Below the pieces are notes generated by a model. It did not search any database and was not told the DNA's origin. It saw only the letters and a program-made list of their open reading frames with translations. Shown piece after piece: positions 11,175 through 22,085 of a stretch of 64,000 nt of DNA (the first letter of the stretch is position 1; each line of letters opens with the position of its first letter). Source of the stretch: Eonycteris spelaea (lineage: Eukaryota > Chordata > Mammalia > Chiroptera > Pteropodidae); assembly GCA_003508835.1 (NCBI GenBank), contig PUFA01000316.1, forward strand, positions 1,116,001 through 1,180,000, in the 5' to 3' direction. The translations under genes and the position numbers were made by a program.

Positions 11175-11770
11175 TATCTAGGGTGGTGGTATGTCAGCCA
11201 GTATGTGGTCCCACAAAGATGTCCCTATTCTAATCTCTGGGACCTGTGAATATTTTGCATCACATGACAAATGGAATTAAGGTTGCAAATGGAATTAAGG
11301 TAAATAAGTGAAATAGGGAGATTACCCTGGATTGTTTGAAAGGATTCAATCTAATTAGATAAACTCTTAAAAGTGAAAGAGTAAGGCAGAAGAGTGGGTC
11401 AAAGAGATGAGATGGGAAAAGGATTTGACGCACTGGTGGCTACTGGCTTTGAAGATAGAGGAAGATGGCTACAAGCCAAGAAATGAAGTGGCCTCTAGAA
11501 ACAGAACCGTCTGCAATTTGCAGCCAGCAAGAACACGAGAATCTTGATACTACACTCTCAGGTCATTGAATTCTGCCAGGAACGTGAGTGAGTGGGACAT
11601 GGACCCCCAGAGCCTTCAGAAAGGAACACAGCCCTACCAGCACTTTGGTTTTAGCCCAGTGAGACCTGTGTCAGCATTCTGGCTTACTCAACTAGAAGAT
11701 AACAAATTTGCTTTGTTTTAGCCTCTAAATTTGTGGTATTTTGTTATGGTAGCAATAGAAAAACTAATAC
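11175..11770 (+). mobile_element. MaLR/ERVL solo LTR (MLT1 type)
   Basis: Follows the family order: 'ttctaatctctgggacctgtgaat', then 'gggagattaccctggatt', 'ggctttgaagatagaggaag', 'agccaagaaatgaagtgg', 'ccttcagaaaggaacacagccc', 'tttagcccagtgagacc' and 'gtggtattttgttatggtagc', ending 'aaaactaatac'. The polyadenylation part is degraded. It separates the antisense L1M tail upstream from a sense L1M tail downstream. Subfamily unresolved. Confidence 0.8.
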
Positions 11771-12343
11771 TAAATGTTGGTGACAATGCACAGCAACTGG
11801 GAGTCTCAGAGATTCTGGTGGGAATATAAAATGGTACAATCACTTTAGAAAACAGTGTGACAATTTCCTATATAGTTAAATATAAACTTACCATGTGACT
11901 CAGCAAATCTGTTCTTAGGCACTTACCCAGAAAAGAGAACATGCCCATAGAAAGATTTTACAAGAATATTCATAGTGGTTTTATTCATAATGACTCCAAA
12001 CCGAAAACAACTTACATATCCATCAAAAGATAAATGAGTATTTGTTTATACTGTGGAATATTACTTAATGGTAAAAAGGAAGAACTACTGATTCAAGCAA
12101 CAGCATGGATGAATCTCTGAAACATTTAGCTAAGGGAAAGAGGCCAGACAAAAGAGTACATTCTGAGGCTTTTTTTCTCCCCATTTATAAAAGATATAAG
12201 ACAAGCGAAACTAATCTGTAGCAATAGAAATCAGATTAGTAGTTGTCTGGGGCAGGAGGTAGAGTGGGATTGACTGCAAAGGGGCATGAGGTAGAGTGGG
12301 ATTGACTGCAAGGGGCATGAGGAAACTTTGTGGAGTTCTATGT
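11771..12343 (+). mobile_element. L1M 3' end, first part
   Basis: Tail wording: 'ggtgggaatataaaatggtac', 'tactgtggaatattactt', 'gatgaatctctgaaacattt' and 'gtagttgtctggggcagg'. It is interrupted at about 12344 by the 5S-derived cassette and resumes at 12580. A 31-32-bp tandem duplication lies inside. Confidence 0.85.
12258..12320 (+). repeat. two-copy tandem duplication, 32 + 31 bp
   Basis: Copy one is 12258-12289 and copy two 12290-12320. They are identical apart from one extra A in the first, so the duplication is much younger than the L1M that contains it. Confidence 0.97.
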
Positions 12344-12455
12344 CTTTTTTTTTTTTGTCTTTTTTTTTTTTTTTTTTTAGATGAGGCAACCCTTGGCTGA
12401 TCTCACAGATTACAAGGACCTTATCAGTTTGCAATCCCTTATTTTTTTATTTTTT
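12344..12455 (-). mobile_element. 3' part of chimeric retropseudogene: unknown RNA segment and poly(A)
   Basis: On the minus strand, downstream of the 5S copy, come about 18 A-rich nt, then roughly 60 nt of non-5S sequence (12380-12438), then a poly(A) of about 33 nt (12346-12378) with one short interruption. The poly(A) marks L1-type reverse transcription. The 60-nt segment is not 5S, L1 tail or any SINE I know; it may be a second RNA joined by template switching. Confidence 0.7.
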
Positions 12456-12575
12456 ATGCCTATAGCACCTGGTCTTCTTAGGTGGTCTCCCATCCAAGTA
12501 CTAACCAGTCCCGACCCTGCTTAGCTTCTGAGATCAGATGGAATCGGGCTTGTTCAGGGTGGCATGGCTGTAGAC
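12456..12575 (-). pseudogene. 5S ribosomal RNA pseudogene, full length
   Basis: Read on the minus strand it begins GTCTAC and runs 120 nt to the 5S 3' end, against about 121 nt for vertebrate 5S rRNA. By hand comparison with the remembered vertebrate sequence, about 16 of 120 positions differ, many of them C/T or G/A as expected from neutral decay. The promoter region is recognisable (box A-like AAGCTAAGCAGGGTCGGGAC is at 12523-12542 on the minus strand), but several changes fall around it. The insert breaks an L1M tail whose two halves continue on either side, and it is followed on the minus strand by poly(A), so it arose by retrotransposition. It is unlikely to be a working rRNA gene. Confidence 0.93.
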
Positions 12576-12579
12576 AGGG

Positions 12580-12705
12580 CTCTATATTTCGATTAGGGAG
12601 GAGGTTACACAGTTATGTATCATAAAACAAAACTTATCAAGCTGCTTAATAAAATTTGTGCACTTAATTGTATTTAAATTATACCTTGAAGAGTTAATAA
12701 CAATG
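12580..12705 (+). mobile_element. L1M 3' end, second part
   Basis: Continues the tail interrupted by the 5S cassette: 'tctatatttcgattaggga', 'ggttacacagttatgtat', 'caaaacttatcaagctgc', 'tgtgcacttaattgtattt' and 'aaattataccttgaa'. Joining it to 11771-12343 restores consensus order. Confidence 0.85.
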
Positions 12706-12769
12706 TTAAATGTTCTAGGTGACATTGTACATGACTTAAAAACTCACCTGCATGTAAGCAGACTGACAT

Positions 12770-12875
12770 AGCTGTTAATCCTAACTCTGACATTAAGTAG
12801 GCTATTTTATCTGGAACAAAACACTTAATTTCTATGAAAGTCCATATTCTTATTTGTAAAGTAATGGGTTAGACC
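12770..12875 (+). mobile_element. MIR SINE fragment
   Basis: Decayed MIR core and 3' part: 'cctaactctgacattaagta', 'acacttaatttctatgaaag' and 'cttatttgtaaagtaatggg'. Confidence 0.6.
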
Positions 12876-12878
12876 AAA

Positions 12879-13056
12879 TCAGAGGCTCTCAACCTTGGCT
12901 GGACATCACAATCACAGTACTGATGTTCAGGTTACATGCCCCAAAATTGTCAGTTTAATTGTCCCTGACATTGGGCTCAAGTGCTGGCATTTTTTTCCCA
13001 GAAACTTCTTAACTAATTCCAATATGTGTCAATGTGGGAATCAGAGCTTTAGAAAG
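12879..13056 (+). mobile_element. MER5A-like hAT-Charlie element
   Basis: Starts near 'agaggctctcaaccttggct' and ends with the inverted counterpart around 'gtgtcaatgtgggaatcagagctt'. The length of about 180 bp and the terminal wording fit a MER5A-type non-autonomous DNA transposon. Confidence 0.65.
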
Positions 13057-13059
13057 TTT

Positions 13060-14910
13060 ATTCAAGTTGAAGTCTGTAGTTTTGTCTCCACAGAAATTAG
13101 CCTTTTGTCTCTAAAAATAGTATCATTGATTATTGGACTATGGTTTAGAAATTGTGAAAATTGGAAGAGATGCCTAGAAAGATATAAGTGACATAGAGTT
13201 TTTCAAAATCTTAAATGGAATCATTTTCTTTGAAGAATAAATATTCAATAACCAATCCCACCTTTCTTCACCATTATCCCAGACTAAAGGGATATGAAAG
13301 ATATATTATCTCACTCCTATAAACCAGTTTCTAAGATAAAAATAATTGGAATATTCTTGAATTTATACAATTTTGAATTTATTTTGAATTCGTGTAGTTC
13401 TAATTTCCTTTTTTATTTGTAGACCTAACTGGTTAGGAAGCTGTTTCTTTTTGATGGTCTATCCAGAGGAAATTTAATTTCTAGGTTCTTAAAATGATTG
13501 AAGCATCCATAGAAGAACCTTCTCTGACAGTTCTTAGAGAATCACCAAAAACATTCATGGGTTTCTTTAACACTTTAAAGTTACTCAAAAGTGCAACCCA
13601 AGTTGATAATTTAAAGAGTAATTATTCTCTTTGTGGGTTATCTGGATGCACTGTTTCCCTTATTTCGTTGGTTGTTTGACCACCATTTGTCTATATCTCT
13701 GCTGGAAGAGAGGTTTGATAACTTGAGAGAAACCAGATGATAGTTAAATAAATATGTTTACTTGGCAAGTAGCTCATTTTGTAAGAAGAAATGGAAACAG
13801 TTTTTTAAATAGTAGTTTAAGAATTATCCTAAAAACATTTTTTTATAAGCTCTCTACATCTTAATGCTATTGATGTGGGGGGAGGTGTTGGGGTGGAGGA
13901 TGGAAGAGAGATGGTTATGATAAATAGTAGAATCTTTACAGCTCAAAACTGAAACGTGGGACTAATTTTATTTTTAAGAGCTGTTACTTGCCAAAGCAGC
14001 TTTTTTCCCCCCATTTAACCTGCTATCTCTTAGTCATGGAGTAGCTATGAACACAAGTCAATGTCATTCTTTTAAAAATTACTCCAAAGGTGGCAACAAG
14101 GGTCTTGGGAAAGAAAACCCACACTGGTACATAACATATGGTCTAACAAATTCACAAATGAGTGACTTTTCTTGCAGCTGTGGTTCAAATTATAGACATT
14201 TCAGACTCTTAATGGTGACTTTAATTTACCGTGAGGAAGTGTATGCTGAGCATCTGGAAGGACATGCTTCTACTTTAATCATTTTGATTTAGGTGACACT
14301 AATTACAAGTATCATCATGGTCTGTGGAGAAAACACTGGTTTTACTGTTACCTGCCAGGACTTGTTTCTATCCTTCACCAGGGCATTTTTTTCTTGGACC
14401 AAGAGGGGTTAATAACCCCTCTTAAAACTTCCTTTGCTACTTGTCTGGCATGAGCAAGGATTCATAAAAATGAAACAAATTGGTAAATTTGCTTTGCAAA
14501 CTAACACATTGAAAGACTAAGATTAGTAGTACTTAAGGTAATGAAAAAAAAGCAGTGTTCATCTGCCCTGGAAATTTTATAGCTAAATAGGTGTAGCAAC
14601 TTGAAAGACCTTAGTGTAACATAAACTGTTTCTGCCTCTGTCTATGCAGGTAGTTTTGTGAAAAGCTTCACTAGATATCCTGCCAAGAAGGCATTAAGTG
14701 TGGATGGAGCAAAGGCTGAGCTCTTCAGTCATTCTGTTTCCTGTTTTAAAGGTATAGAATAGAAAGGTTAGAATAATCACTTGACTCTAAATTCCAAGAA
14801 GAGATTTAAACTCCAGATCAAACTATCTCAGCCGCTAGAAGGCTTTTCACACTAGAGGGAAGATCTAGGTTATATGAAAATAACATATTTCAATATGAAA
14901 ACTTAAATTA
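13060..14910. other. unique-looking sequence without a gene
   Basis: No repeats recognised. Frames at 13494-13679 and 14047-14292 are short and without motif. A perfect 10-bp hairpin lies at 14401-14423. The part around 14040-14640 is balanced in base composition and could be conserved non-coding DNA, but I cannot test that here. Confidence 0.4.
14401..14423. repeat. perfect 10-bp inverted repeat, 3-nt loop
   Basis: The arm aagaggggtt pairs exactly with aacccctctt around the loop aat. No run of T follows, so it does not look like a pol III terminator. Confidence 0.85.
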
Positions 14911-14911
14911 A

Positions 14912-14966
14912 GCATACATGGAACATGGTAGGTACTCAATAAATATTTATTGAATGAATAAATGAG
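14912..14966 (+). mobile_element. L2 3' terminal fragment
   Basis: 'catggtaggtactcaataaa' followed by 'tatttattgaatgaataaatg' is the L2 3' end with its short tandem tail. Confidence 0.7.
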
Positions 14967-15084
14967 AATCCCAACCAATCAAATCTTTATTAGAAGCTGT
15001 TTATCTAACAGGTTCTAGAGCTTCAAAGTATCTTACAAACATGAGCACTAAAATGGTGTCCCTAAATACACTTTCTGTTGAAAA

Positions 15085-15235
15085 GACCCAACTCCACTGC
15101 TGACTCTGCCAATATTACTGTATAGCTCTGGGCTCCCTGAATCTCATACTCTTCATCCATATACGAGGACCATAATGTTTTTTTTTCTTCATCATAGGTT
15201 GTAGTGAAGATCAAATGAGCAAATAGCAATGATTC
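15085..15235 (+). mobile_element. MIR SINE fragment
   Basis: 'caactccactgctgactctgcc', 'tatagctctgggctccctg' and 'gtagtgaagatcaaatgag' keep MIR order across about 150 bp. Confidence 0.6.
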
Positions 15236-16125
15236 ATAAGTTGAAAAGAATTGAAAAAGTGCAGCATTTTCGATATTATCCTATTCTTATTTTCCCACTT
15301 TCAAAAAATGGTCCTTTTTTTCTGTTCCTCTTTCACATACATGTTGATAAAGGTATTTGAGAGCCAGACACTACATTTCTTCCAGATCTTATAAATAACA
15401 ATGCTTTCGGTCATGGGTTCACTCAGAGAGGTTGTACTCAATTATTTCGGAGATGATCAGGCCCAATTCTGTTCAGCTGGATTTGTTCTCTCTTGTTTAT
15501 ATGCTTTGAAGAGATTTCTCTCCTTATTAGCAAATCCTTCCAAGGAGAGATAGCAGAAATTAAAGGACACCATCATATTTTCTTAGAGTTAAAAAAGGCA
15601 TTAAATATCCCATTCCAGAACCTTTCCCTCCTAAGCATAAGGTCACATAGAGAAAAGTTTCTTGGACAAGAGAGACCACATCTGCATGTAACAAAGCTGA
15701 GCATCCCCCAGATCCCTGTCCAGTGCTGTTTTAATTACTGCAGTATAATTAATATGACTGACAAAAATGCTTTGGGCATGGAGAGATTGAAGGCCTTAGT
15801 AAAAACAGGAATGATCATTTCTTCAGCCCCTCCTATCTTCTTCTTTGCCTTGACATTTGACAACTGGCGTTGGTTGAGAAGTCCCAGAGCCTGTAGTGAA
15901 GATATATAAAGCTTTAGAGTCTTTGTGGCTTTTGGTTATGTCCTAAAATTTAGTTTCATTTTTATAGACTCCATAAAATAGATTCCATGAAGAGAAACTT
16001 TTAATACTAGATGCTTTTAATGTTTGGGTTATAAAACAAAAAAAAAAATTAGCAACTTTATTATACTCAATGTACTCAAATTAGAGTATATTCTGAATTG
16101 ATAAATTGTAGAATATGTACTTAAG
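15236..16125. other. unassigned sequence with a 138-codon frame
   Basis: The plus-strand frame at 15493-15909 has no recognised domain, signal peptide or splice-site support. I treat it as chance. No repeats seen. Confidence 0.4.
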
Positions 16126-16129
16126 GAGG

Positions 16130-16510
16130 CTTATCTTATAGAAATTTGAATATTCCTCAGGTAAAGGTATCATGGTGGCAGTCTCCCAGCATGTGCCTAT
16201 CCAATTAGTCTACCAATCATGCTAATCCCATTAGTCTTGCCGGTGTGTGGCTGGTTTAGGAGAGGCACGTGAACTGATTAAAGCCAACGATTTATGAGGG
16301 AAAATCTGCTAGGAGGAGCTTGGGTTTCTGGAAAAGACAACCCTGCTCCTAAAAAAATGCACAAGGACGACACGGCCGCTTTTCTTCCTGTGGACAGAGT
16401 TATGTCTGGATGTGATGCCCAGAACTGCTGCATTCACCTTGACGTTCTTCTGAGAAAGAATCCAACATGTAAGCATTGCAGAGCTAAGGGAGATGTCAGA
16501 GAGGTGGAGA
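16130..16510 (+). mobile_element. old LTR, probably MLT1 type
   Basis: 'ggcacgtgaactgattaaagcc', 'gaaaatctgctaggaggagc', 'ttctggaaaagacaaccctg' and 'ggatgtgatgcccagaactgc' follow the order of an older MaLR LTR group. The frame at 16294-16521 lies inside it. Confidence 0.55.
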
Positions 16511-18580
16511 TCAAGCCCTGAGAAACTGTATCTCTGAGAAATGATAAATTATTTTAACCTGTTAAAAAAAATGTTTCTTATTAGCCTGTAGCTTAAAGGT
16601 ATCCTAATTGAGAATTTGGGTGGCTGATAGAAACTCTAATTTTATAATTGATAATCCATCCTCACACTCCCATTTATGTGAAAATGCTTCAAAACAAGTA
16701 GCTCGCTAATCCATGGCCACTTTTTGTAAATTTTTCTGGAAAGAAATGTGAATCTCAGAGCAGAGAAATAATAATTATTTATAAAGGCTCTTGCTGGATA
16801 ATCTACTCTTCTTTCTTCAGGTGGGTTGCATAAAGGATAAAATGACTCAAATATAAGTATAGAGAATCAATCAAAAAATCTTTATTGAGTGTCTAATAGT
16901 GTTCAAAATTCTACCAGAGATTTAACCAAGAGTAGGTAAATTATTTATATTACTTTCATGAGAAAGACTGTTTGTATTCAATTATCCATTTATAAGGAAA
17001 GTATTCTTAATTCCCAACCTGATAGCTCTTATGCCGTTAGTGCCTACTGCAGAGAAATGTGCTTGATGAATGTGTGTTGACTTTTCTTTGCTAGCCAACA
17101 TGAAGGCAGCCAGACTCTGCCAAAATCAGCATGAAAACTATTTCTCATGAGTAATAACAATAATATTCTTTTCCATTATAGCACCTTTAATCCAAGAATC
17201 TTAAGCCTATATAAACATTTACCTAACAATACATGCAAAATTTCAGTATCTGGTTGATGGGGAAATTCAACTAGATGCAAAAACACAGAAATAAAAATAG
17301 AACACAGAATTTTGACTCATAATGGTCTTTCAATCTATTGTCCCCACCAACCATTCAAGAAAAATAAAAATACAGGGGTTTAAGCAGGATAAGGAACTAA
17401 GCTTTTCCAACCCGAATTCATGAGTCATTATTTCTCTTTTCCTGCCTTTTAAAATTATTTTTAATTTTTAAATTTGTATTACATTTTAGTTTTGACTGTG
17501 GGAGTGCTGAATTCCAAAGGATGAGGAAATTCATCTGATTATGACTATCTCTGTATCTTGGGTCTGCCAAAAAATTTGGCAATATTTGAGAATTGAGGTT
17601 TCTTTGGATGTTTACAGAGCTTCCTGTTTGACTAAAGTATTGTCAAAACAACATTTCTCTTGGTTTTTAAGCAATTCTCTTTCTAAATTGAAAAGAAAGA
17701 GAGAACAATGGAATAAAATTTTAGAGGAATAAAAAATGATAATGCATTAAATTTCCAATATTCTAAGGTTCAGTGGATTATGAAGAGAGCTTTGAATTTC
17801 GCCATTTGAGACTTAGGATAAGTCAGCAGAAGCTAGGTAAAAGTTTAAGAAAATCCATAGTGAAACTAAAAATTCATAGTGACACTATATTTAACAGACA
17901 ACAAACTCTCTTTGAACACAAATGAAAACCAATAAGCTAATTATAAATTAGTCACTACCTAATAAGATAGGGTCTCAATTTGGCAACATTTTGATCAATC
18001 CATTGTTGGTTGATTGATGATTACTCTTTCTCCATGCATAAAGTCTTTGAATAGAAGTATCCTCTTAGAAAGTAATATTGTATTTAAAAAATAATTCTAT
18101 TTAATCCATTCCTTTTCTGAATCCCTCCATTTAGGTTTGTGTTAGCCAGAGCTCTGATTCTGTCCAGTATACAGCCAGTAAGTCTCAGAAAGCAGCCTAA
18201 TAATGAAGATCTTACTAAAATATCCCCACATTTCTGTGAAGCTGAGTTCACAAAATAGAGTACAGAGGAAGAAGATGTGGATTTTCCTCCAGTTTACATT
18301 TTGAGCCTCTCATCTATAACTCAATCATCCTTGCTAGGGACCTCCATTAAAGTTGTGTTATCGTAAATTGCACCAAGGGATACATTAAAGCTGAAGTTTA
18401 GTATGGAAACCCATGATACCACAGAAAACAGACCTACATTTAGTAGAATGCCAAATAGTACGTATTATTGAAGGTACACTTTTGTCCATTTTATTTTATT
18501 ATTTTATTTTTTTTAAAGATTAGGCAAGATCTGTCCATCTCTGGTTGTTAAACTTGCTCCAAAATAACAACTGAGGGTGA
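16511..18580. other. unassigned AT-rich sequence
   Basis: No gene found. A faint L2 3'-end signature on the minus strand occurs at about 16868-16925 ('ctttattgagtgtctaat'). A TTTTA-rich patch sits at about 18490-18520. Confidence 0.4.
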
Positions 18581-18589
18581 CTTCTAATT

Positions 18590-18750
18590 TTCAAAGAACT
18601 TTATTATTACTTAGTACACTCACTACTCTTCTCACAACTGCTACATGAAATAACTTGAACAAGTATTATTATTCCACTGTTGTCACTTACTCTAGGTGGC
18701 TCAGCTGCTGAATTGGCATTAAAATCCTGTCTCCTGATTTGTCATCCACT
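18590..18750 (-). mobile_element. MIR SINE, antisense
   Basis: 'ctcttctcacaactgctac', 'tattattattccactgttg' and 'ggtggctcagctgctgaatt' are the complement of a decayed MIR. Confidence 0.5.
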
Positions 18751-18754
18751 TATC

Positions 18755-19460
18755 TTTTCTTTCCACCATTGTTATTGTCTTACAATCCTGAAATATGTGT
18801 GAATTAACCCTTATAACCTACCTCATTTCTATTAAAAGGTTGTTACTATCTTCATCTTTATTTTCCTGTACTGTTTCCATAAGAACTGAATCACCACATA
18901 AATCTCCATTTCTAGGCATAATTTCTCTTTAGTGTTGCTACAAATTATTCAATAGATTTATGCTGTATCCCAAAGGTTGATGAACTTCATTGTGGAGTAT
19001 AACTCTCCTGCACTTCACTATTCAAGATAAAAACAACTGCATACCATTATTGTTACCCTATTGGACCAAGTCTGCATGACAAAATCCTCCACGAGATCTT
19101 TAAAACTTTCTGAAGTTGCTATAAGCTACACTATTCAGAGGGGGGATATAATAAAACATAGTCACACTTTACTCAGCTGTTTGAAAAGTTTGAACCAACT
19201 TTACCACTTTATCATGGAAGACATTCAAAGATCAACAAACCCAAGCCCCACATAAGTCTCTCCATTATTATGCTCTCTGCTATAATGAAGTACTTTATCT
19301 GGCATCAAAACTACATTAATGCCCTGTTCACATTGCTCTTTGTAAGAAACAAATACTTCTTTGTGTCTGAGTTTTCCACATGGTTGCCCTGATGAAACAT
19401 ATGCCATTGGAGGACAAATATATTGATGCAAGTAAAAAAGAGCAAATTAATTCCAGAACC
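18755..19460. other. unassigned sequence below the candidate exon
   Basis: If the frame at 19464-19877 is a terminal exon, this stretch would hold its 3' UTR. A second minus-strand frame at 19225-19431, in another phase, has protein-like composition (four Cys) but no recognised domain. No repeat is recognised. Confidence 0.35.
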
Positions 19461-19463
19461 TAG

Positions 19464-19877
19464 TTAGAGATAAAAGATGCCATTTCCTAATTTTCTTAAA
19501 TGCAACTTATATAAAATGTCACAGTGGGTTTTATTTGTGGAGGGAGAGCATGTTGGAACTTCATAACTGACAATTTTTCCCATCTGACATTTTGTCCATT
19601 CTGAAAACGCTGAACAGAATTGTGGGCAACTTCTTCCCACCACTTCTGGATAGCCCATTGAGTAAATCTTAACGTTATTATTGAAGATGAATGAGCCACC
19701 CAGGGTTTTAGCAACTTGGTTCCAAAAATCTATGTAATGTTTTGGTACAAATGCAAAGAGCCAAAATTTGAAGATTCCTGAATCAGCAAGAATTCTCTTT
19801 CCTGGGGGAACTTGTAATGCTTCCTTTTTCTGGTGGAGCTGGGATTCTACAAACCCTCCTTGAAAATCTTGGTACCC
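19464..19877 (-). CDS. possible terminal exon, unknown protein (137 codons)
   Basis: On the minus strand a pyrimidine-rich stretch ends in a CAG at 19878-19880, a good 3' splice site. From there an uninterrupted phase-0 frame runs 137 codons to TAA at 19464-19466. The peptide is mixed and protein-like: three Trp (39, 52, 94), five Cys in the last 55 residues (84, 88, 97, 110, 119) with the pattern C-x3-C-x8-C-x12-C-x8-C, and one N-glycosylation sequon (NKT at 115-117). That would suit a secreted or lumenal domain. There is no clear membrane segment and no in-frame ATG before residue 74. I do not recognise the family. No upstream exon is established; the minus-strand frame at 20666-20947 is a weak candidate. 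A frame of this length is expected by chance once or twice in 64 kb, so it may be a relic or no gene at all. Confidence 0.25.
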   Translation of the reverse strand, partial: GYQDFQGGFVESQLHQKKEALQVPPGKRILADSGIFKFWLFAFVPKHYIDFWNQVAKTLGGSFIFNNNVKIYSMGYPEVVGRSCPQFCSAFSEWTKCQMGKIVSYEVPTCSPSTNKTHCDILYKLHLRKLGNGIFYL

Positions 19878-19880
19878 CTG

Positions 19881-21900
19881 CCAGAAATTGGAAAATAAAA
19901 GGAAGAAACTGTAAACTTTTTAAAATCATTATCCAAAAAATTACCAGCAAGACATATTTCATTGAGTAATTATTTGCTGGAACACAGGCTCAACAGAAGA
20001 GAGATTTTTACACATGAATAAGATACTTTCACTCTCAATCAACACATCTAAGCTGCTCTGCTCCCACATTTTAGACTGCAGCAAAGCTATTTTCCAAATC
20101 ACTGGATGAAAGTGAAAATTAAAACAAGTTTTAACCATTATACATAGTACAATCTGAATGAATTAAAGATTTGCACATTTTTATTTTCACTCAATTCACT
20201 TATAAGAGTTTGCAAGGTTTGGCATAGGCTTGAATATTTCCATGGTATCTGGCAGAAACAGCATGCTGACCCTGAAATTCTAATATGACATTCATTCTTT
20301 GAAAGTAACACACATTTCTTCCATCACCGTGCAGCCCAGTTACTGATGTATACAGGGCAATTCATAAATAATGAATGAATGAATAAATAAGACTAGAATG
20401 TTTGCTGTTTGGTAAATGATGTTTTCCTTTTCTTGGGAGACATAGTCATTCATTCTCATACAGGATACCTTTGGGAAGAAAATTGATGTTGCTACTAATG
20501 GTCAAAGCGTGAGTTAGAAGAAGCAGAGGGAAAGATACAAATAAAAGCTAGTGAGAACTTAATTAAACTTAACTAAACTGGTGGTTATTTCTTATTCCTA
20601 CTTCAGAATTTGTATATCAATCAAAGAAAAAAAATAACAGGAAATTAATTAAAAAGACAACCACTTTAACCCAAAATTAAAAAAGAAACACCTAGACCAT
20701 AACCCTTGTCTGAAATTTGAAAGTTGGTTTTGAAATACTTTGGTCCACAGCACTTTGAAGTTGAAGCAGCACCATAGTGCATCTTGGAGTAGCAGGACTT
20801 TTGCAGGTTTGCAAAAAGTTTATATAGCACCAAACAGCTAAAAGTCTCTCTTGGGTAATATTTGCCCAGCGTATCTGACTTTCCCCGTATGCAGTACTCA
20901 CTTAGTTTCAAGGGAATTTTTACTAGAAGTGGGATGTGAAATCCCAAATCTTACCCAGTACTGAAGAAAGAAATATGCTTTCCTTCCAATTTGACTTTCT
21001 ATTCACAAATATTCTCTATCTTGTTAAAATTAATTAAAAGGTAAATTACATTATGTGAAAATAATAAAATGGAAGAATCTAATGGGTAGAGTGTTAAAAT
21101 TCAAGCATAGTCATAAGAATGTCTTCTGATCAAAATTATGTTTGTATTGGTTTTTGTCAAGTAATGTCAAAGGGAGAAGAATAAAATACAAATGGCTGTA
21201 ACATAATAAAAAGATACTAATATATGACTTGGAGTTCCTGATTACAGAGTAATAAGTGAGGGACAAAATGGTTTTGTTTTACAGATAGAATTAGATATGG
21301 AGCTTGTCATTGCTAGTAGGAAGAAGAGGTTGGAGAGACTCAGAGGAGGGATGCTAGGAGAGAAAGAGGAATTTGTTGCATACCTACTACAGGTCTACTA
21401 CAGGTACTGTATTCATAATTCAAGCACAAATTATTTAGCGGTATAATTGTTTATAGACATAGTTCATTCTAAGCTTTATACCATACTAGTTTTATGAATA
21501 GCTCATCCTATTGGTGCTCTATAGATGAATGAATCTAGTTATTCAGGCCACTGCCTAGAAATCACCTTTAGATTAGAAATTGTCTGGAGTTAATGAAAAT
21601 AGCCCCCAAGTCAAAGGAATTGGATCCCCCCCCATCTTGTCTTTAATGTACTGCTGGGCCTTTGGTGTTAGTGTGCAACTTTAACATACACTAGAGCGCT
21701 AGAGGCCTGACTCAAGAACACCAGCTCACACTTGAAAACTGGTTATTTTAGGAGAAGAGTCAGACAAGTTGCAATTGAATAAATATTCATTCATTCAAAC
21801 GCCTTATTATAAAACCCTAACAGGGTTTGATTACCAATATACTAATATCAGGGCTCTGAGATTTTCTCCTCTCTGTTAATGTTAATTGTCATCTAATAAA
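19881..21900. other. unassigned sequence upstream of the candidate exon
   Basis: Two overlapping minus-strand frames at 20666-20947 and 20692-20901 have no motif. A TGAA-type low-complexity patch lies at 20365-20392. No dispersed repeat is recognised. Confidence 0.35.
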
Positions 21901-21904
21901 ACTC

Positions 21905-22085
21905 CAAATTTATATCCTTCTAGTCCTAAAGTGCAGCATTCCTTATATAGGAATTATCCTAAGGAAATAATCTATGAAAATTCTTGCTATAAAAGTATTC
22001 ACAATAGTGTTATTTATAATAGCCCCAAATTTAAAGCATGTGGTATTTATTAAATAAATTGAGGTTAAAACAAGATATAGTGGGA
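21905..22085 (+). mobile_element. L1/HAL1-type 3' tail, first part
   Basis: 'gtgcagcattccttatatag', 'aattatcctaaggaaataat' and 'gtgttatttataatagcccc' are typical of the region before the 3' UTR of old L1 or HAL1. It stops at about 22085 and appears to resume near 23240. Confidence 0.65.

Noticed and set aside
12456..12575. Functional 5S rRNA gene
   Set aside because: About 16 changes in 120 nt, A-rich sequence and poly(A) downstream, and insertion into an L1 tail show a retropseudogene.
14401..14423. Transcription terminator hairpin
   Set aside because: This is mammalian DNA and no T run follows the stem.
15493..15909. 138-codon plus-strand open frame
   Set aside because: No domain, no splice-site support, length within chance for this window.
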